From positions 434,001 through 498,000 of the forward strand of contig NZ_JABBWV010000001.1 of assembly GCF_012999535.1 (NCBI RefSeq): 64,000 bases of DNA, read 5' to 3'. The notes below the pieces were generated by a model. The model was not told where the DNA came from. It was given only the letters and a program-made list of their open reading frames with translations, and did no database searches. Numbering within the stretch: the stretch's first letter is position 1; every line of letters begins with the position of its first letter. The stretch comes from Microbispora sp. H11081. Lineage in GTDB: Bacteria; Actinomycetota; Actinomycetes; Streptosporangiales; Streptosporangiaceae. Shown piece after piece: positions 1 through 10,202 of the stretch. Both the position numbers and the translations under genes were made by a program.

Positions 1-15
1 GCAGAGGGGCATCGA

Positions 16-2553
16 ATGGTGACCCTGCCGCGCCTGGTGATCGCCGCCCCCTCCACCGGACAGGGCAAGACCACCGTGGCGACCGGCCTGATGGCCGCGC
101 TGCGCGATCGCGGACTGCGGGTCTCCGGTCACAAGGTCGGCCCGGACTACATCGACCCCGGCTATCACGCCCTGGCCACCGGCCGGCCCGGTCGCAACCT
201 CGATCCGCACCTGGTCGGGGAGGAACGGATCGCCCCCCTGCTGCTGCACGGGGCCCGTGGCACGGACGTGGCCGTGATCGAGGGCGTGATGGGCCTGCAC
301 GACGGGCGGCTCGGCACCGACGGGTTCTCCTCCACCGCGCACGTCGCGCGCCTGACCCGTACGCCGGTGGTGCTGGTCGCCGACATCTCCCGGATGTCGC
401 GCTCGGCCGGCGCGGTGGTCGCCGGCATGGCGGCGTACGACCCGGCGGTGGACGTGGCCGGCGTGATCCTCAACCGGGCGGGGTCCGCGCGCAACGTCGC
501 CGAGGTCGAGCGCTCCCTGCGCCTGCCGGTGCTCGGCGTCGTCCCGCGCGACGACTCGATCTCCTCGCCGTCCCGCCACCTCGGCCTGGTGCCGGCGGCC
601 GAGCGCGACGGGTCAGCGGCCGCGGTGGCCCGGCTGGGCGAATGGATCGCCCGCCACGTCGATCTCGACGCTGTGCTGGAGACGGCCCGCACGGCGCCCG
701 GCCTGGACGCCGTGCCGTGGGACCCGGACGCCGAGGTGCTTCCCGTCGCCGGTGAGGCGCCCGTGGTCGCGGTCGCGGCGGGCCGGGCGTTCACGTTCGC
801 GTACACCGAGACGGAGGAACTCCTCACCGCCGCCGGGTGCCGCGTCGTGCCCTTCGACCCCCTGACCGACGGGTCGCTGCCGGCCGGCACCCGCGCGCTC
901 CTGCTCGGCGGCGGCTTCCCCGAGGTGTACGTCCGGCGGCTCGCCCGCAATGTCCCGCTGCTGACGCAGGTGCGCGACGCGGTCATGGCGGGGCTGCCGA
1001 CGGTGGCCGAGTGCGCCGGTCTGCTCTACCTGCTCGAAGCCCTCGACGGCACTCCCATGGCAGGGGTGATCGGCGCCCGCGCCACGATGACCGACCGCCT
1101 GACCCTGCGCTACCCGGTGGCCAAGGCCGTGGGCGACAACCTGCTGTCGCGAGCAGGGGAGGAGGTGCCCGGCCACGAGTTCCACCGCACCGCGCTGACC
1201 CGCCCGGCGGCCGGCTGGGCACCGGCGTGGGATATCGACGGCGAACTCGTCGGCGTCGCCTCGCCCACCCTGCACGCCTCCTACCTGCACCTGCACTGGG
1301 CGGGCCGGCCGTACATGGCCCAGCGGTTCGCCGAGGCGGCGGCCACGGCCAGCCCGGTGGCCGCGTCGCCGGTGGCCGTCTCCCCGGTGGTCGCGCCCCC
1401 GGTGGCAGTGTCGCAGTTGGCCGTGTCGGCGCGCATCGGCGACACGGCGCACGAGCCGGTTCCCGCCAAGCCCCTTCACCACCACGGCGACCGGGAGACC
1501 GGGCCGGGGCTGGTCGACTTCGCCGTCAACGTCCACCCGGGGCCACGACCGGCCTGGCTCACCTCCGCGCTGCTCGAAGGGGTGCGCGACTCGGTCTCCT
1601 ACCCGGACCCGGCGCCCGCGCGCGAGGCGATCGCCGAGCTGTACCGGCGTCGTACGGACGAGGTCCTGGTCACCGCGGGCGCGGCCGAGGCGTTCGAACT
1701 GGTCGCCCGGTGGAAGCAGTGGCGCCATGCCGTGGTGGTGCACCCGCAGTTCACCGAGCCGCACGCGGCCCTTGAACGCGCCGGGCACCGGGTCACCGTG
1801 GTCCAGTGCCGCCCGGAGGACGGCTACCGGCTGGACCCGGCCGCGGTGCCCGGCGACGCCGACCTCGTGGTGCTCGGCAACCCCACGAACCCGACAGGAG
1901 TCCTGCACCCGGCAGAGGACATCCTGCGGCTGCGCCGTCCCAAGCGGGTGGTGGTCGTGGACGAGGCGTTCATGGACACGGTCGAGGGGGAGACGGAGTC
2001 GCTCGCCGGTCACCGCCGCCGCGGGCTGCTGGTCGTCCGCAGCCTCACGAAGCACTGGTCGATCCCCGGGATACGCGCCGGATACGTGCTGGGCAGCGAC
2101 CGCAGCATCGCCGGTCTGGCGGCCAGGCAGGTCCCGTGGTCGGTGTCGACCCCGGCGATCGCGGCCGCCGTCGCGTGCACCTCCCCGGAGGCGGTCGCCG
2201 AGGCGGCACGTCGCGCCCGGCAGATCGCCGGATGGAGGGAGTCCCTGGTCACCGGCCTCGGCTCGCGCGGGATCGCGGTGCTGCCCTCGCGCGCCTCGTT
2301 CGTCCTGGCCCGCTTCGGCCGCGGCGTCCGCGAGGCGTTGCGGGAGCGCGGCGTCGCCGTGCGCAGGGCGGACACCTTTCCGGGGCTCGACGCCGAGTGG
2401 GTGAGCGTCGCGGTGCGTCCTCCCGAGACCTGCGCCCGGTTGTTCGCCGAACTCGACGCGCTCGAAACGCCCGGATGGCCTGCCGCCGGTACGGACCTTC
2501 CCGGTGGGCCGGCGACAGCGAACGCCGTGGAAGCCGGTGGGAATCCGGCCTAG
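16..2553 (+). CDS. cobB-cobC: Cobyrinate a,c-diamide synthase fused to CobC-like PLP aminotransferase
   Basis: This 845-residue protein joins two cobalamin enzymes. Residues about 1-435 are a CobB/CbiA-type amidotransferase. It has a P-loop (APSTGQGKTTVATG) for ATP-dependent amidation of side chains a and c, and a glutamine-amidotransferase nucleophile Cys near residue 333 in AECAGL. Residues about 487-830 resemble fold-type I PLP enzymes of the CobC/CobD group, which decarboxylate threonine phosphate or make the aminopropanol arm. The PLP lysine is probably K679 in SLTKHWSIPG. Between the domains lies a low-complexity linker of repeated SPVA units. The ATG is followed directly by GTG, so translation could start one codon later. 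An upstream cob gene probably ends just outside the window. Domain order and both active sites are intact. The exact reaction of the second domain is inferred from family and context. Confidence 0.92.
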   Translation: MVTLPRLVIAAPSTGQGKTTVATGLMAALRDRGLRVSGHKVGPDYIDPGYHALATGRPGRNLDPHLVGEERIAPLLLHGARGTDVAVIEGVMGLHDGRLGTDGFSSTAHVARLTRTPVVLVADISRMSRSAGAVVAGMAAYDPAVDVAGVILNRAGSARNVAEVERSLRLPVLGVVPRDDSISSPSRHLGLVPAAERDGSAAAVARLGEWIARHVDLDAVLETARTAPGLDAVPWDPDAEVLPVAGEAPVVAVAAGRAFTFAYTETEELLTAAGCRVVPFDPLTDGSLPAGTRALLLGGGFPEVYVRRLARNVPLLTQVRDAVMAGLPTVAECAGLLYLLEALDGTPMAGVIGARATMTDRLTLRYPVAKAVGDNLLSRAGEEVPGHEFHRTALTRPAAGWAPAWDIDGELVGVASPTLHASYLHLHWAGRPYMAQRFAEAAATASPVAASPVAVSPVVAPPVAVSQLAVSARIGDTAHEPVPAKPLHHHGDRETGPGLVDFAVNVHPGPRPAWLTSALLEGVRDSVSYPDPAPAREAIAELYRRRTDEVLVTAGAAEAFELVARWKQWRHAVVVHPQFTEPHAALERAGHRVTVVQCRPEDGYRLDPAAVPGDADLVVLGNPTNPTGVLHPAEDILRLRRPKRVVVVDEAFMDTVEGETESLAGHRRRGLLVVRSLTKHWSIPGIRAGYVLGSDRSIAGLAARQVPWSVSTPAIAAAVACTSPEAVAEAARRARQIAGWRESLVTGLGSRGIAVLPSRASFVLARFGRGVREALRERGVAVRRADTFPGLDAEWVSVAVRPPETCARLFAELDALETPGWPAAGTDLPGGPATANAVEAGGNPA

Positions 2554-2587
2554 TCGCGCCGCTGCGACACCACCTCAGCGGTGCGAC
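2553..2587. terminator. Hairpin between convergent cobB-cobC and cobK
   Basis: A 12-base inverted repeat with one mismatch (arms 2553-2564 and 2576-2587, loop about 11 bases) lies across the stop of cobK and just after the stop of cobB-cobC. It has no U-tract. Its position between converging genes fits a bidirectional intrinsic terminator of the GC-rich actinobacterial kind. Confidence 0.5.
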
Positions 2588-3300
2588 AGCACCCAGTCGA
2601 GGGCCGGGCCCACGGCGTCGACCACCGATGCCCGGGGGTCCGGCTCCGGCCGGGCGACCACCACGACCGGGAGGCCGAGCACGGCCGCGGCCTCCATCTT
2701 GGGCCACGTGTACGATCCGCCGGAATCCTTCGTGACCAGCACGTCCGAGCCGTGCCCGCGCATCACTTCGAGGTCGCCGTCCAGCGTGTACGGGCCGCGG
2801 CTGGTGATGACCCGCCAGTTCGGAGGCAGGTCGATGCCGGGGGAGTCGACCACCCGGGCCAGCACGGCGAGCCCGCCAAGGCACGGCACGAACCGGGCCA
2901 GCTCCTGCCGTCCGACGGTGAGGAAGGGGCGTTCTCCGAGCGAGGAGGCGAGCGCGGCGGCCTCGTCGTGGGTGGCGGCGTACCGCCAGGCCGGGTCGGG
3001 CTCCCAGCCCGGCCGCTCCAACCGGAGCAGCGGAACCCGCTCCGCGGCACAGGCCTCCAGCGCGTTGGCGCTCATCCCGCGGGCGAACGGGTGGGTGGCG
3101 TCGACGACGAGGTCGTAGTCCGCGAGGGCCGCGCGCAGGCCGTCCACGCCGCCGAAGCCGCCGACGCGCACCCGGCCCACCGGCAGCCGGGGGCGAGCCA
3201 CCCGCCCGGCGAGCGACGAGGTGACGTCGACGTCCGCGTCGACCAGGAGACGGGCGAGCTCACGCGCTTCGGCGGTGCCGCCCAGCAGCAGGACCTTCAT
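2575..3300 (-). CDS. cobK: Precorrin-6A reductase
   Basis: This 241-residue protein matches the CobK/CbiJ family in length and layout. That family uses NADPH to reduce the corrin macrocycle of precorrin-6A to precorrin-6B. The N-terminus carries a Rossmann-like nucleotide-binding start ([16 protein letters not shown]) and is followed by the expected alternating alpha/beta pattern. Its ATG overlaps the stop of cobQ as ATGA, so it is translationally coupled as the last gene of the leftward cobN-cobF-cobQ-cobK operon. With cobF and cobN it marks the aerobic branch of the pathway. It should be under the riboswitch upstream of cobN. Confidence 0.95.
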   Translation of the reverse strand: MKVLLLGGTAEARELARLLVDADVDVTSSLAGRVARPRLPVGRVRVGGFGGVDGLRAALADYDLVVDATHPFARGMSANALEACAAERVPLLRLERPGWEPDPAWRYAATHDEAAALASSLGERPFLTVGRQELARFVPCLGGLAVLARVVDSPGIDLPPNWRVITSRGPYTLDGDLEVMRGHGSDVLVTKDSGGSYTWPKMEAAAVLGLPVVVVARPEPDPRASVVDAVGPALDWVLSHR

Positions 3301-4778
3301 CGCGCGACTCCCACGGTCAGGGTGGGAAGGCCGGAGGGCGCTCCCGTACGGGCCAGCGCGAGCAGGGCGTCGACGTCGAGGTGCTCCTCGACGAGGTCGG
3401 CCAGCAGTTCCAGCCGGCGTTCACGAGCCGCAGGGAAACCGGCCCCCGAGGGCTCCAGCCCGGCGACCTCGGCGAGGAAGGCGGCCCGGAACTCGTCGCC
3501 CTCCAGGGCGCCGTGCCACATCGTGCCAAAGACGCGGCCGACCCGGGCGCCGCCGAGGAACTCGTCGACATCGTGGGCGCGCGTGATCCGCCCGTGGTGG
3601 ATCTCGTATCCGGCGGCGACGGCCCCCAGCGCTTCGCCGCGCGACAGGCGCAGCACCTTGCCGGGGCGGAACTCGGTCGTCACGGGAAGCAGCCCGAGCC
3701 CCGGAGCCCGCGCGCCCGCCGGGCCCTCCACGCCCTCGGGGTCGTGGATCTCGGTGCCGAGCATCTGGAAGCCGCCGCAGATTCCGAGCAGCGGCCGGCC
3801 CGCCCGCGCATGCGCCTCGATCGCGGCGTCCAGGCCGCGTGAGCGCAGCCACGCCAGGTCGGAGAGCGTGGCCCGGGTTCCCGGCAGCACCACCACGTCG
3901 GCGTCGGCCAGGTCGCGGGCGGAGGAGACGAAGACGACGTCGAGGCCGGGCTCCAGGCCGAGGGCGTCGACGTCGGTGAAGTTGCTGATCCGCGGCAGGC
4001 GGACGACCGCAGTCCGCACGCGGGCGCCGTCCCGGCCGCGCCGGCCTTCGAGGTCGAGAGCGTCCTCGGAGTCGAGCCACAGATCGGGGTGCCACGGCAG
4101 CACGCCGTGGACCGGACGTCCGGTCAGGGACTCCAGCTGTTCCAGGCCGGGGCGCAGGAGGGAGCGGTCGCCTCGGAACTTGTTGACGACGAAGCCCGCG
4201 ATCAGCGCCTGGTCGGCGGGCTCCAGCAGCGCGAGGGTGCCGTACAGGGAGGCGAACAGGCCGCCGCGGTCGATGTCGCCGACCACGACGACGGGAAGGC
4301 CGGCATGCCGGGCGAGTCCCATGTTCACGTAGTCGCCGGCCCGCAGGTTGATCTCAGCGGGACTGCCCGCTCCCTCGGCCACGATCACGTCGAAACGGGC
4401 GGCCAGGTCGTCGTACGCGGCGTGCGCGGCCCGCGCGAGGTGGCGGCGGCCGGTGACGAAGTCGTTCGCCGCCACCTCGCCCGCCGGCCGGCCCATCACC
4501 ACGACATGGCTTCTGCGGTCGGAGCCGGGCTTGAGCAGCACCGGGTTCATCGCGGGCTCCGGCGCCACCCGGGCGGCCAGAGCCTGCACCCACTGGGCGC
4601 GCCCGATCTCGGCGGCCGAGCCGTCGCGGTCGTGGCAGACCATCGAGTTGTTGGACATGTTCTGCGCCTTGTACGGCGCCACCGACACCCCACGGCGGGC
4701 GAACGCCCGGCACAGCCCGGTGGTGACGACCGACTTCCCGGCGTCGGAGGCGGTGCCGGCGACGAGCAGACCACTCAC
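3297..4778 (-). CDS. cobQ: Cobyric acid synthase
   Basis: CobQ amidates side chains b, d, e and g of adenosylcobyrinic a,c-diamide using ATP and glutamine. The product is about 493 residues. It opens with a P-loop ([18 protein letters not shown]) typical of the dethiobiotin-synthetase-like half. The C-terminal half is a class I glutamine amidotransferase with the nucleophile Cys in [13 protein letters not shown] chose the GTG at 4778 because it overlaps the cobF stop as GTGA and places the P-loop a few residues from the start. An upstream in-frame ATG at 4814 would add 12 residues lying inside cobF. The gene is fully intact and coupled on both sides. Confidence 0.96.
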   Translation of the reverse strand: MSGLLVAGTASDAGKSVVTTGLCRAFARRGVSVAPYKAQNMSNNSMVCHDRDGSAAEIGRAQWVQALAARVAPEPAMNPVLLKPGSDRRSHVVVMGRPAGEVAANDFVTGRRHLARAAHAAYDDLAARFDVIVAEGAGSPAEINLRAGDYVNMGLARHAGLPVVVVGDIDRGGLFASLYGTLALLEPADQALIAGFVVNKFRGDRSLLRPGLEQLESLTGRPVHGVLPWHPDLWLDSEDALDLEGRRGRDGARVRTAVVRLPRISNFTDVDALGLEPGLDVVFVSSARDLADADVVVLPGTRATLSDLAWLRSRGLDAAIEAHARAGRPLLGICGGFQMLGTEIHDPEGVEGPAGARAPGLGLLPVTTEFRPGKVLRLSRGEALGAVAAGYEIHHGRITRAHDVDEFLGGARVGRVFGTMWHGALEGDEFRAAFLAEVAGLEPSGAGFPAARERRLELLADLVEEHLDVDALLALARTGAPSGLPTLTVGVAR

Positions 4779-5521
4779 GGCGCGGACGTCCTTTCCGAGG
4801 CGCGCAGCAGGCATGCCTCCATCACCCAGCCGGCCGCCTCACGCGCGGCCTCCCTGGCCGAGCGGAGGTCGGACAGCACGTCGCCCACCCGCCCGGCGAC
4901 CAATCGCTCACCGGCCGCGCCGAGGTTGGCACCCCACCAGATCCGCCAGTCCCGCAACTCCTGGAGGCTGCCCAGGTTCCGCTCGGAGCCGAGCATCACC
5001 ACGATGTTGCGCTGCCCGTCCGCGACCGCCTCGGGCAGCCGGCGAGCCGTGGTGATATGCACGGGCCGGCCCACCTCGTGCAGCACGATCCTGTGCCGCG
5101 CGGCCAGCACCTGCGGGGCGCTGATTCCCGGGATCACGTCCCAGGTCAGGTCCATCCGCTCACCGAGCCGGTCGAGGACGCGCAACGTCGAGTCGTAGAG
5201 CGAGGGATCTCCCCAGACCAGGAACGCCGCGGTTCCGCCGCGTGCCGCCAGCTCCCCGGCGTACGCGTCCACACGTGCGGCGTGCCACGCCTTCACCGCG
5301 CCGGGATAGTCGGCCGGGTCGTCGCGGTCGCGTTCGGGATCGGCGACCTCGACGAGTTCGAGGCCGTGCTCGGCGCAGATGCGGCGGCGCACCTCCAGCA
5401 GTTCGTCGTCGTCGCCCTTGCGTACGGCGAGCGCGTAGCCGGCCGCCGCCAGGGCCTTCGCGCCCTCACCCGTCAGATGGTGCGGGCCCATGCCGAAGCC
5501 CACCACGTGCACGTGCGTCAC
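4775..5521 (-). CDS. cobF: Precorrin-6A synthase (deacetylating)
   Basis: CobF is the SAM-dependent C1 methyltransferase of the aerobic pathway; it methylates precorrin-5 and releases acetate. The 248-residue product shows the tetrapyrrole methylase start (VHVVGFGMGPHHLTGEG) and an internal GDPSLYDS motif of the SAM pocket. Length agrees with the family. The frame stays open a further 81 codons upstream into cobN, but that extension reads as an out-of-frame shadow. The GTG at 5521, about 17 bases after the cobN stop, is therefore the better start. The stop overlaps the cobQ start. Specificity as CobF rather than another tetrapyrrole methylase rests on recognisable full-length similarity and on neighbours cobK, cobQ and cobN. 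Confidence 0.94.
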   Translation of the reverse strand: MTHVHVVGFGMGPHHLTGEGAKALAAAGYALAVRKGDDDELLEVRRRICAEHGLELVEVADPERDRDDPADYPGAVKAWHAARVDAYAGELAARGGTAAFLVWGDPSLYDSTLRVLDRLGERMDLTWDVIPGISAPQVLAARHRIVLHEVGRPVHITTARRLPEAVADGQRNIVVMLGSERNLGSLQELRDWRIWWGANLGAAGERLVAGRVGDVLSDLRSAREAAREAAGWVMEACLLRASERTSAP

Positions 5522-5537
5522 CGTCGTTCCCCGATCA

Positions 5538-8500
5538 TCACGCGCCGTCCTCGAGGTCACCCTCGACCTCCAGGTAGACCTTCCGCAGTGCCCGCAGGGT
5601 CTCGTCGTCCGGCTCCGCCCACAGGCCGCGCTCGGCGGCCTCATGCAGGCGCTCGACGATGCCGCGCAGCGCCCACGGGTTCGACCCGCGCAGGAACTCC
5701 TGGGTGGTCTCGTCGAGAACGTACGACCTCGCCAAGGACTCGTACATCCAGTCGTGGACGACACCGGCGGTGGCGTCGAAACCGAACAGGTAGTCGACCG
5801 TCGCGGCCAGTTCGAACGCGCCCTTGTAACCGTGGCGCCGCATCGCGCCGATCCACCGGGGGTTGACCACGCGCGCGCGGAAGACCCGGTTGGTCTCCTC
5901 CTGAAGCGTGCGGGTGCGCACCGCGTCGGGCGAGGTCGAGTCGCCGACGTAGGCCTTCGGGTCGGATCCGGTCAGCGCGCGCACGGTGGCGATCATGCCG
6001 CCGTGGTACTGGAAGTAGTCGTCGGAGTCCGCGATGTCGTGCTCGGTGCTGTCGACGTTCTTCGCGGCGACCTTGATCCGCCGGTACGCGGCGCGCATGT
6101 CGTCCGCGGCGGGGACGCCGTCGAGGCCGCGTCCGTACGCGAAACCGCCCCACACCGTGTAGACCTCGGCCAGGTCGTCGTCGTCGCGCCACGTGCCCGA
6201 CTCGACGGCCTGCAGGATCCCGGCGCCGTAGGAGCCCGGCTTGGAGCCGAAGATCCGGGTGGTCGCCCGGCGCTCGTCGCCGTGCTCGGCCAGATGGGCG
6301 CGGACGTGCGCGCGGACGAAGTTCATCTCGTCGGGCTCGTCCAGCTCGGCCACAAGCTTCACAGCGTCGTCCAGCATCGCCACGACGTGCGGGAACGCGT
6401 CGCGGAAGAAGCCGGAGATGCGGACGGTGACGTCGATGCGCGGGCGGCCCAGCTCGGCGAGGTCGATGACCTTGAGGTCGCTGACCCGTCGCGACATGTC
6501 ATCCCATTCGGGGCGCACACCCAGCAGGGCCAGCACCTCGGCGATGTCGTCGCCGGAGGTGCGCATCGCGCTGGTGCCCCACACCGACAGACCCACCGAG
6601 GCCGGGTGCTCACCCGTCTCGTCGAGGTAGCGCCGCACCAGCGACTCGGCCATCGCCTGGCCGGTCTGCCACGCCAGCCGGGACGGAATGGCACGCGGGT
6701 CGACGGTGTAGAAGTTGCGGCCGGTGGGCAGCACGTTGACCAGGCCGCGCAGCGGTGATCCCGACGGGCCCGCCGCGACGTAGCCGCCGTTCAGGGCGTG
6801 CAGCAGCGCGTCCATCTCGCCGGTGGTGCGGGCCAGGCGCGGCACCACCTCGGTGGCGGCGAAGGCCAGCACCTGACGGACCACCGGGTCGTCGTGCAGG
6901 TCGTCCACGGCCGAGACGTCCCAGCCGGCCGCCTCCATCGCCGTGACCAGGGAGCGGGCCTGCTCCTCGTACGCGTCCACGGTCGCCGTCGAGGCGTCTT
7001 CTGGCAGGCCGAGGGCGGCGCGCAGGCCGGGTATCGCGTTGCCCACGCCGCCCCACTCCTGGGACGCGCGCAGGATCGCGAGCACCAGGTTGACCCGGGC
7101 CTCACCGGTGGGCGCCTGGCCGAGCACGTGCAGGCCGTCGCGGATCTGCACGTCCTTGATCTCGCAGAGCCAGCCGTCGATGTGCAGCACGAAGTCGTCG
7201 AACTCGTCGTCCTCTGGGCGGTCCTCCATGCCGAGATCGCGGTGCATCTCCGCCGCCCGCATCAGGGACCAGATCTCGCCGCGTATCGCCGGCAGCTTCG
7301 CCGGGTCCATCGTGGCGATGTTGCCGTACTCGTCGAGCAACTGCTCCAGGCGGGCGATGTCGCCGTACGACTCGGCGCGTGCCATCGGCGGGACGAGGTG
7401 GTCGACGATGGTCGCGTGGGCCCGGCGCTTGGCCTGGGCGCCCTCGCCGGGGTCGTTGACGAGGAACGGGTAGAAGAGGGGCAGGCTTCCCAGCACCGCG
7501 TCGGTGCCGCATTCGGCGGAGAGCGCGGCGTTCTTGCCGGGCAGCCACTCCAGCGAACCGTGCTTCCCGACGTGGACCACCGCGTGTGCGCCGAAGCCGC
7601 CTTCGGTCTCCGGCGCCTCCAGCCAGCGGTAGGCGGCCAGGTAGTGGTGGGTCGGAGGCAGGCCGGGGTCGTGGTAGATCGCGACGGGGTTCTCGCCGAA
7701 GCCTCGGGGCGGCTGGATGAGCAGCGTCACGTTCCCGGCGACGAGCGTGGCCAGGACGATCTCGCCCGCGTCGTTGACGAACAGGCCGCCGGGCGCCTCA
7801 CCCCACGCCCCGGCCATCCTCGCGCGCAGTGCGGCGGGGAGATCCGCGGTCCAGCGGGCGTACCGCTCGGCGCTGATCCGCACATGGGCGTCGGTGAGGT
7901 GCCCCGAGGTCAGCCATTCCTCGTCCTGGCCGCCCGCCGCGATCATCGCGTGGATCAGCGCGTTCCCGGCCTCGGTGTCGTCGTCGAGGTCCAGGCCAGG
8001 CACCGCGCCCGGCGCCCCCAGGTCGTAGCCGGCGTCGCGCAGCCGGCGCAGGAGGCGGATCGTGGAGACCGGGGTGTCGAGGCCGACCGCGTTGCCGATC
8101 CGCGAGTGCTTGGTCGGGTACGCCGAGAGGACCAGCGCGACCTTCTTCTCACTGTTGGGCACATGACGCAGGCGGGCGTGGTTGACCGCGATCGCGGCGA
8201 CACGGCGGCAGCGCTCCGGGTCGGCGACGTAGCGCGGGAGACCGTCGGCGTCGATCTCCTTGAAGGAGAACGGGGCGGTGATGATGCGCCCGTCGAACTC
8301 CGGGATCGCGATCTGGTTGGCGGAGTCGAGCGGGGTGACGCCGTCGTCGTTCGCCTCCCACTCCGCCCGGCCGCTGGTCAGGCAGAGGCCCTGCAGCACC
8401 GGGATGTCGAGGGCGGCGATCCGCTCCACGTCCCAGGTCTCGTCGTCACCGCCCGCGCCCGCCGAGGCGGGAACGCTGCCCCCCGCGGCGAGCACGGTGA

Positions 8501-9146
8501 CGACCAGGGCGTCGAGGGTCCCGAGCGCCTCGAAGAGGTCGCCGGGCGCGCTGCGCAGCGAACCGGCGAAGATCGGCAACCCGACGGCCTCGCCGGTCGC
8601 GTCGACGGCGTCAGCCAGGGCGTGGGCGAAGGCCGTGTTGCCGCTGGCCTGGTGGGCTCGGTAGTAGAGGATGCCGATCCGTGGCAGGGCGGCGTCGACC
8701 GGCGCGGTGCGCTCGGCGAAGCCCCAGGAGGGGATCGCCGTGGGCGGCTCGAAGCCTTCGCCGGTCAGGAGCACCGTGTCCGAGAGGAAGGCGTGCAACT
8801 GGGCCAGGTTGACCGGGCCGCCCTCGGCCAGGTAGCGGTGGGCCTCGGCCGCGACCCCGATGGGGACGCTGGAGAGCTCCATAAGTTCGGCGTTCGGCTG
8901 CTGCTCCCCGCCGAGCACGACGACCGGCGTCCCGGCGGCGCGGACGGCCGCCAGCCCCGGCCACAGGTCGTTCGGCGAACCGAGCAGACGTACGACGACG
9001 AGGTCGGCGCCCGCCACGCAGGCCTCAAGGTCGGCATCGCCGTCTCGCGCTGGATTGGCGAGTGCGTACGCGGCCCCGCTGGCCCGCGCGGAGAGCAGAT
9101 CGGTGTCGGACGTCGACAACAGACATAAACGTGCGGACGTGGCCAT
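5538..9146 (-). CDS. cobN: Aerobic cobaltochelatase large subunit
   Basis: CobN is the large catalytic subunit that inserts cobalt into hydrogenobyrinic a,c-diamide, working with two AAA-type partner subunits that are not in this window. The 1202-residue product is the expected length for the CobN/ChlH family and runs without interruption. It contains the conserved HVGKHGSLEWLPGK stretch found in this family. It is the first gene of the leftward cobN-cobF-cobQ-cobK operon. An excellent ribosome-binding site (GGAGGAGG) lies about nine bases before the ATG. A cobalamin riboswitch sits directly upstream, so expression should fall when adenosylcobalamin is plentiful. Confidence 0.97.
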   Translation of the reverse strand: MATSARLCLLSTSDTDLLSARASGAAYALANPARDGDADLEACVAGADLVVVRLLGSPNDLWPGLAAVRAAGTPVVVLGGEQQPNAELMELSSVPIGVAAEAHRYLAEGGPVNLAQLHAFLSDTVLLTGEGFEPPTAIPSWGFAERTAPVDAALPRIGILYYRAHQASGNTAFAHALADAVDATGEAVGLPIFAGSLRSAPGDLFEALGTLDALVVTVLAAGGSVPASAGAGGDDETWDVERIAALDIPVLQGLCLTSGRAEWEANDDGVTPLDSANQIAIPEFDGRIITAPFSFKEIDADGLPRYVADPERCRRVAAIAVNHARLRHVPNSEKKVALVLSAYPTKHSRIGNAVGLDTPVSTIRLLRRLRDAGYDLGAPGAVPGLDLDDDTEAGNALIHAMIAAGGQDEEWLTSGHLTDAHVRISAERYARWTADLPAALRARMAGAWGEAPGGLFVNDAGEIVLATLVAGNVTLLIQPPRGFGENPVAIYHDPGLPPTHHYLAAYRWLEAPETEGGFGAHAVVHVGKHGSLEWLPGKNAALSAECGTDAVLGSLPLFYPFLVNDPGEGAQAKRRAHATIVDHLVPPMARAESYGDIARLEQLLDEYGNIATMDPAKLPAIRGEIWSLMRAAEMHRDLGMEDRPEDDEFDDFVLHIDGWLCEIKDVQIRDGLHVLGQAPTGEARVNLVLAILRASQEWGGVGNAIPGLRAALGLPEDASTATVDAYEEQARSLVTAMEAAGWDVSAVDDLHDDPVVRQVLAFAATEVVPRLARTTGEMDALLHALNGGYVAAGPSGSPLRGLVNVLPTGRNFYTVDPRAIPSRLAWQTGQAMAESLVRRYLDETGEHPASVGLSVWGTSAMRTSGDDIAEVLALLGVRPEWDDMSRRVSDLKVIDLAELGRPRIDVTVRISGFFRDAFPHVVAMLDDAVKLVAELDEPDEMNFVRAHVRAHLAEHGDERRATTRIFGSKPGSYGAGILQAVESGTWRDDDDLAEVYTVWGGFAYGRGLDGVPAADDMRAAYRRIKVAAKNVDSTEHDIADSDDYFQYHGGMIATVRALTGSDPKAYVGDSTSPDAVRTRTLQEETNRVFRARVVNPRWIGAMRRHGYKGAFELAATVDYLFGFDATAGVVHDWMYESLARSYVLDETTQEFLRGSNPWALRGIVERLHEAAERGLWAEPDDETLRALRKVYLEVEGDLEDGA

Positions 9147-9194
9147 GGCCGGGCTCCTCCTCCGGGGTTCTCGCCCCGTACAGCGGTCGGATCA

Positions 9195-9320
9195 CCCTCG
9201 GCCAGTATCTGGCTGCAGCCCCTCGCGGGCCTGATCACAGTGGCGGAACCGCCCCGGAATCTCACCGGGTTCCTGCACCGAAGGCGTCCTGGCAGCCTAC
9301 GGGAGAACGCCCGCCACACG
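9195..9320 (-). promoter_or_regulatory. Cobalamin riboswitch upstream of cobN
   Basis: Read leftward, the leader contains the hallmark core GGTGAGATTCC followed by GGCGGTTCCGCCACTGTG (B12 box region), then a GC-rich arm and a closing GCCAGATACTGGCC element. The core lies at about 9225-9275. Between it and cobN, a CGGGG/CCCCG hairpin abuts the GGAGGAGG ribosome-binding site. That suggests the ligand controls translation initiation by sequestering the site. The outer boundaries are approximate. Confidence 0.92.
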
Positions 9321-10202
9321 TGATCCGGTCCATCCCGTCCTCCATGGGAACGGCAAGGGTCTCAGCCTCGAATCCGTCTTCCCGCCCGACCAGATCCCCG
9401 TCGCGACCCGGGAGCCGCTGGATGTCCCTGCCGGGTTTAGACATGTCCAGGTGTGCGGCATGGCGCCGAGGACGACGAGGATCGGCTGGTCGGAATCGAT
9501 CAGGTGGTGCGAGTCGGTTCGGCCGAACGGCCGTCGATTTCGCGCGGCTCTGCCTCCGCGACCGCCGAGCAGCAAATGGTGATCAAAATGAATGCCGCCC
9601 TGTGCCTCGGTGTGCCGAGTGAAGTGGCGCGGCAGCTGGAGGCGGACGGCCGGGGCCTCGGAGATGACCGGGTGGTAGTTGAGGGACGACGCCGATGGGT
9701 TCGAGAGCGATAGAGAATGTTGCTCGAGCGTTGCTGTCCTGCATGAAGGCACCTGCTCGTCCCATACTGCGGGACAGATTCCGACCGGACTTCAACCGGC
9801 GAGCGACGATGAGCTACGAACCTCCAGATCAGCCGCTACATCGCAGCATCACCTCCGCTCTACCGGGCGCACGAGTCATCGAGGTTAATGCTGTTACCCG
9901 TGTTCGGACGTGGCTCAGCGCCTGTGAAACCACCGTCACCGAAGCGAGGTGGCAGCTACGCTGAAGATCGCAGCCCGCGTAGCGGGGAAGCAGGCCCATG
10001 TAGGGAGTATCAGCTGGTGAAACGCTGGTATGCGCGAATGGCCGATGTTCAAGGCATTGGTTTCGCCGGAAGCCCTGGCGTCAACAGAGATCATTTGCCG
10101 GGAACCCGGATCCGCCCGCGCGAGGAGTACGGCTCGCTCTTGTGGCCAACCGCCAGTGGCACCACCTCCGCCTCTCCAGCCCACAACCGGGCATTCGGCG
10201 AT
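9321..10202. other. Island left edge without a supportable gene
   Basis: About 880 bases lie between the cobN riboswitch and the first credible start of the defence-like cassette. Several short frames are open here, including a rightward one beginning at 9809 and ending at 9964. A further frame enters the small cassette gene from 9888. None shows a recognised family, a strong ribosome-binding site or convincing codon usage. GC falls compared with the cob genes, which fits the start of acquired DNA. It may contain the cassette promoter and decayed sequence. Confidence 0.45.
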
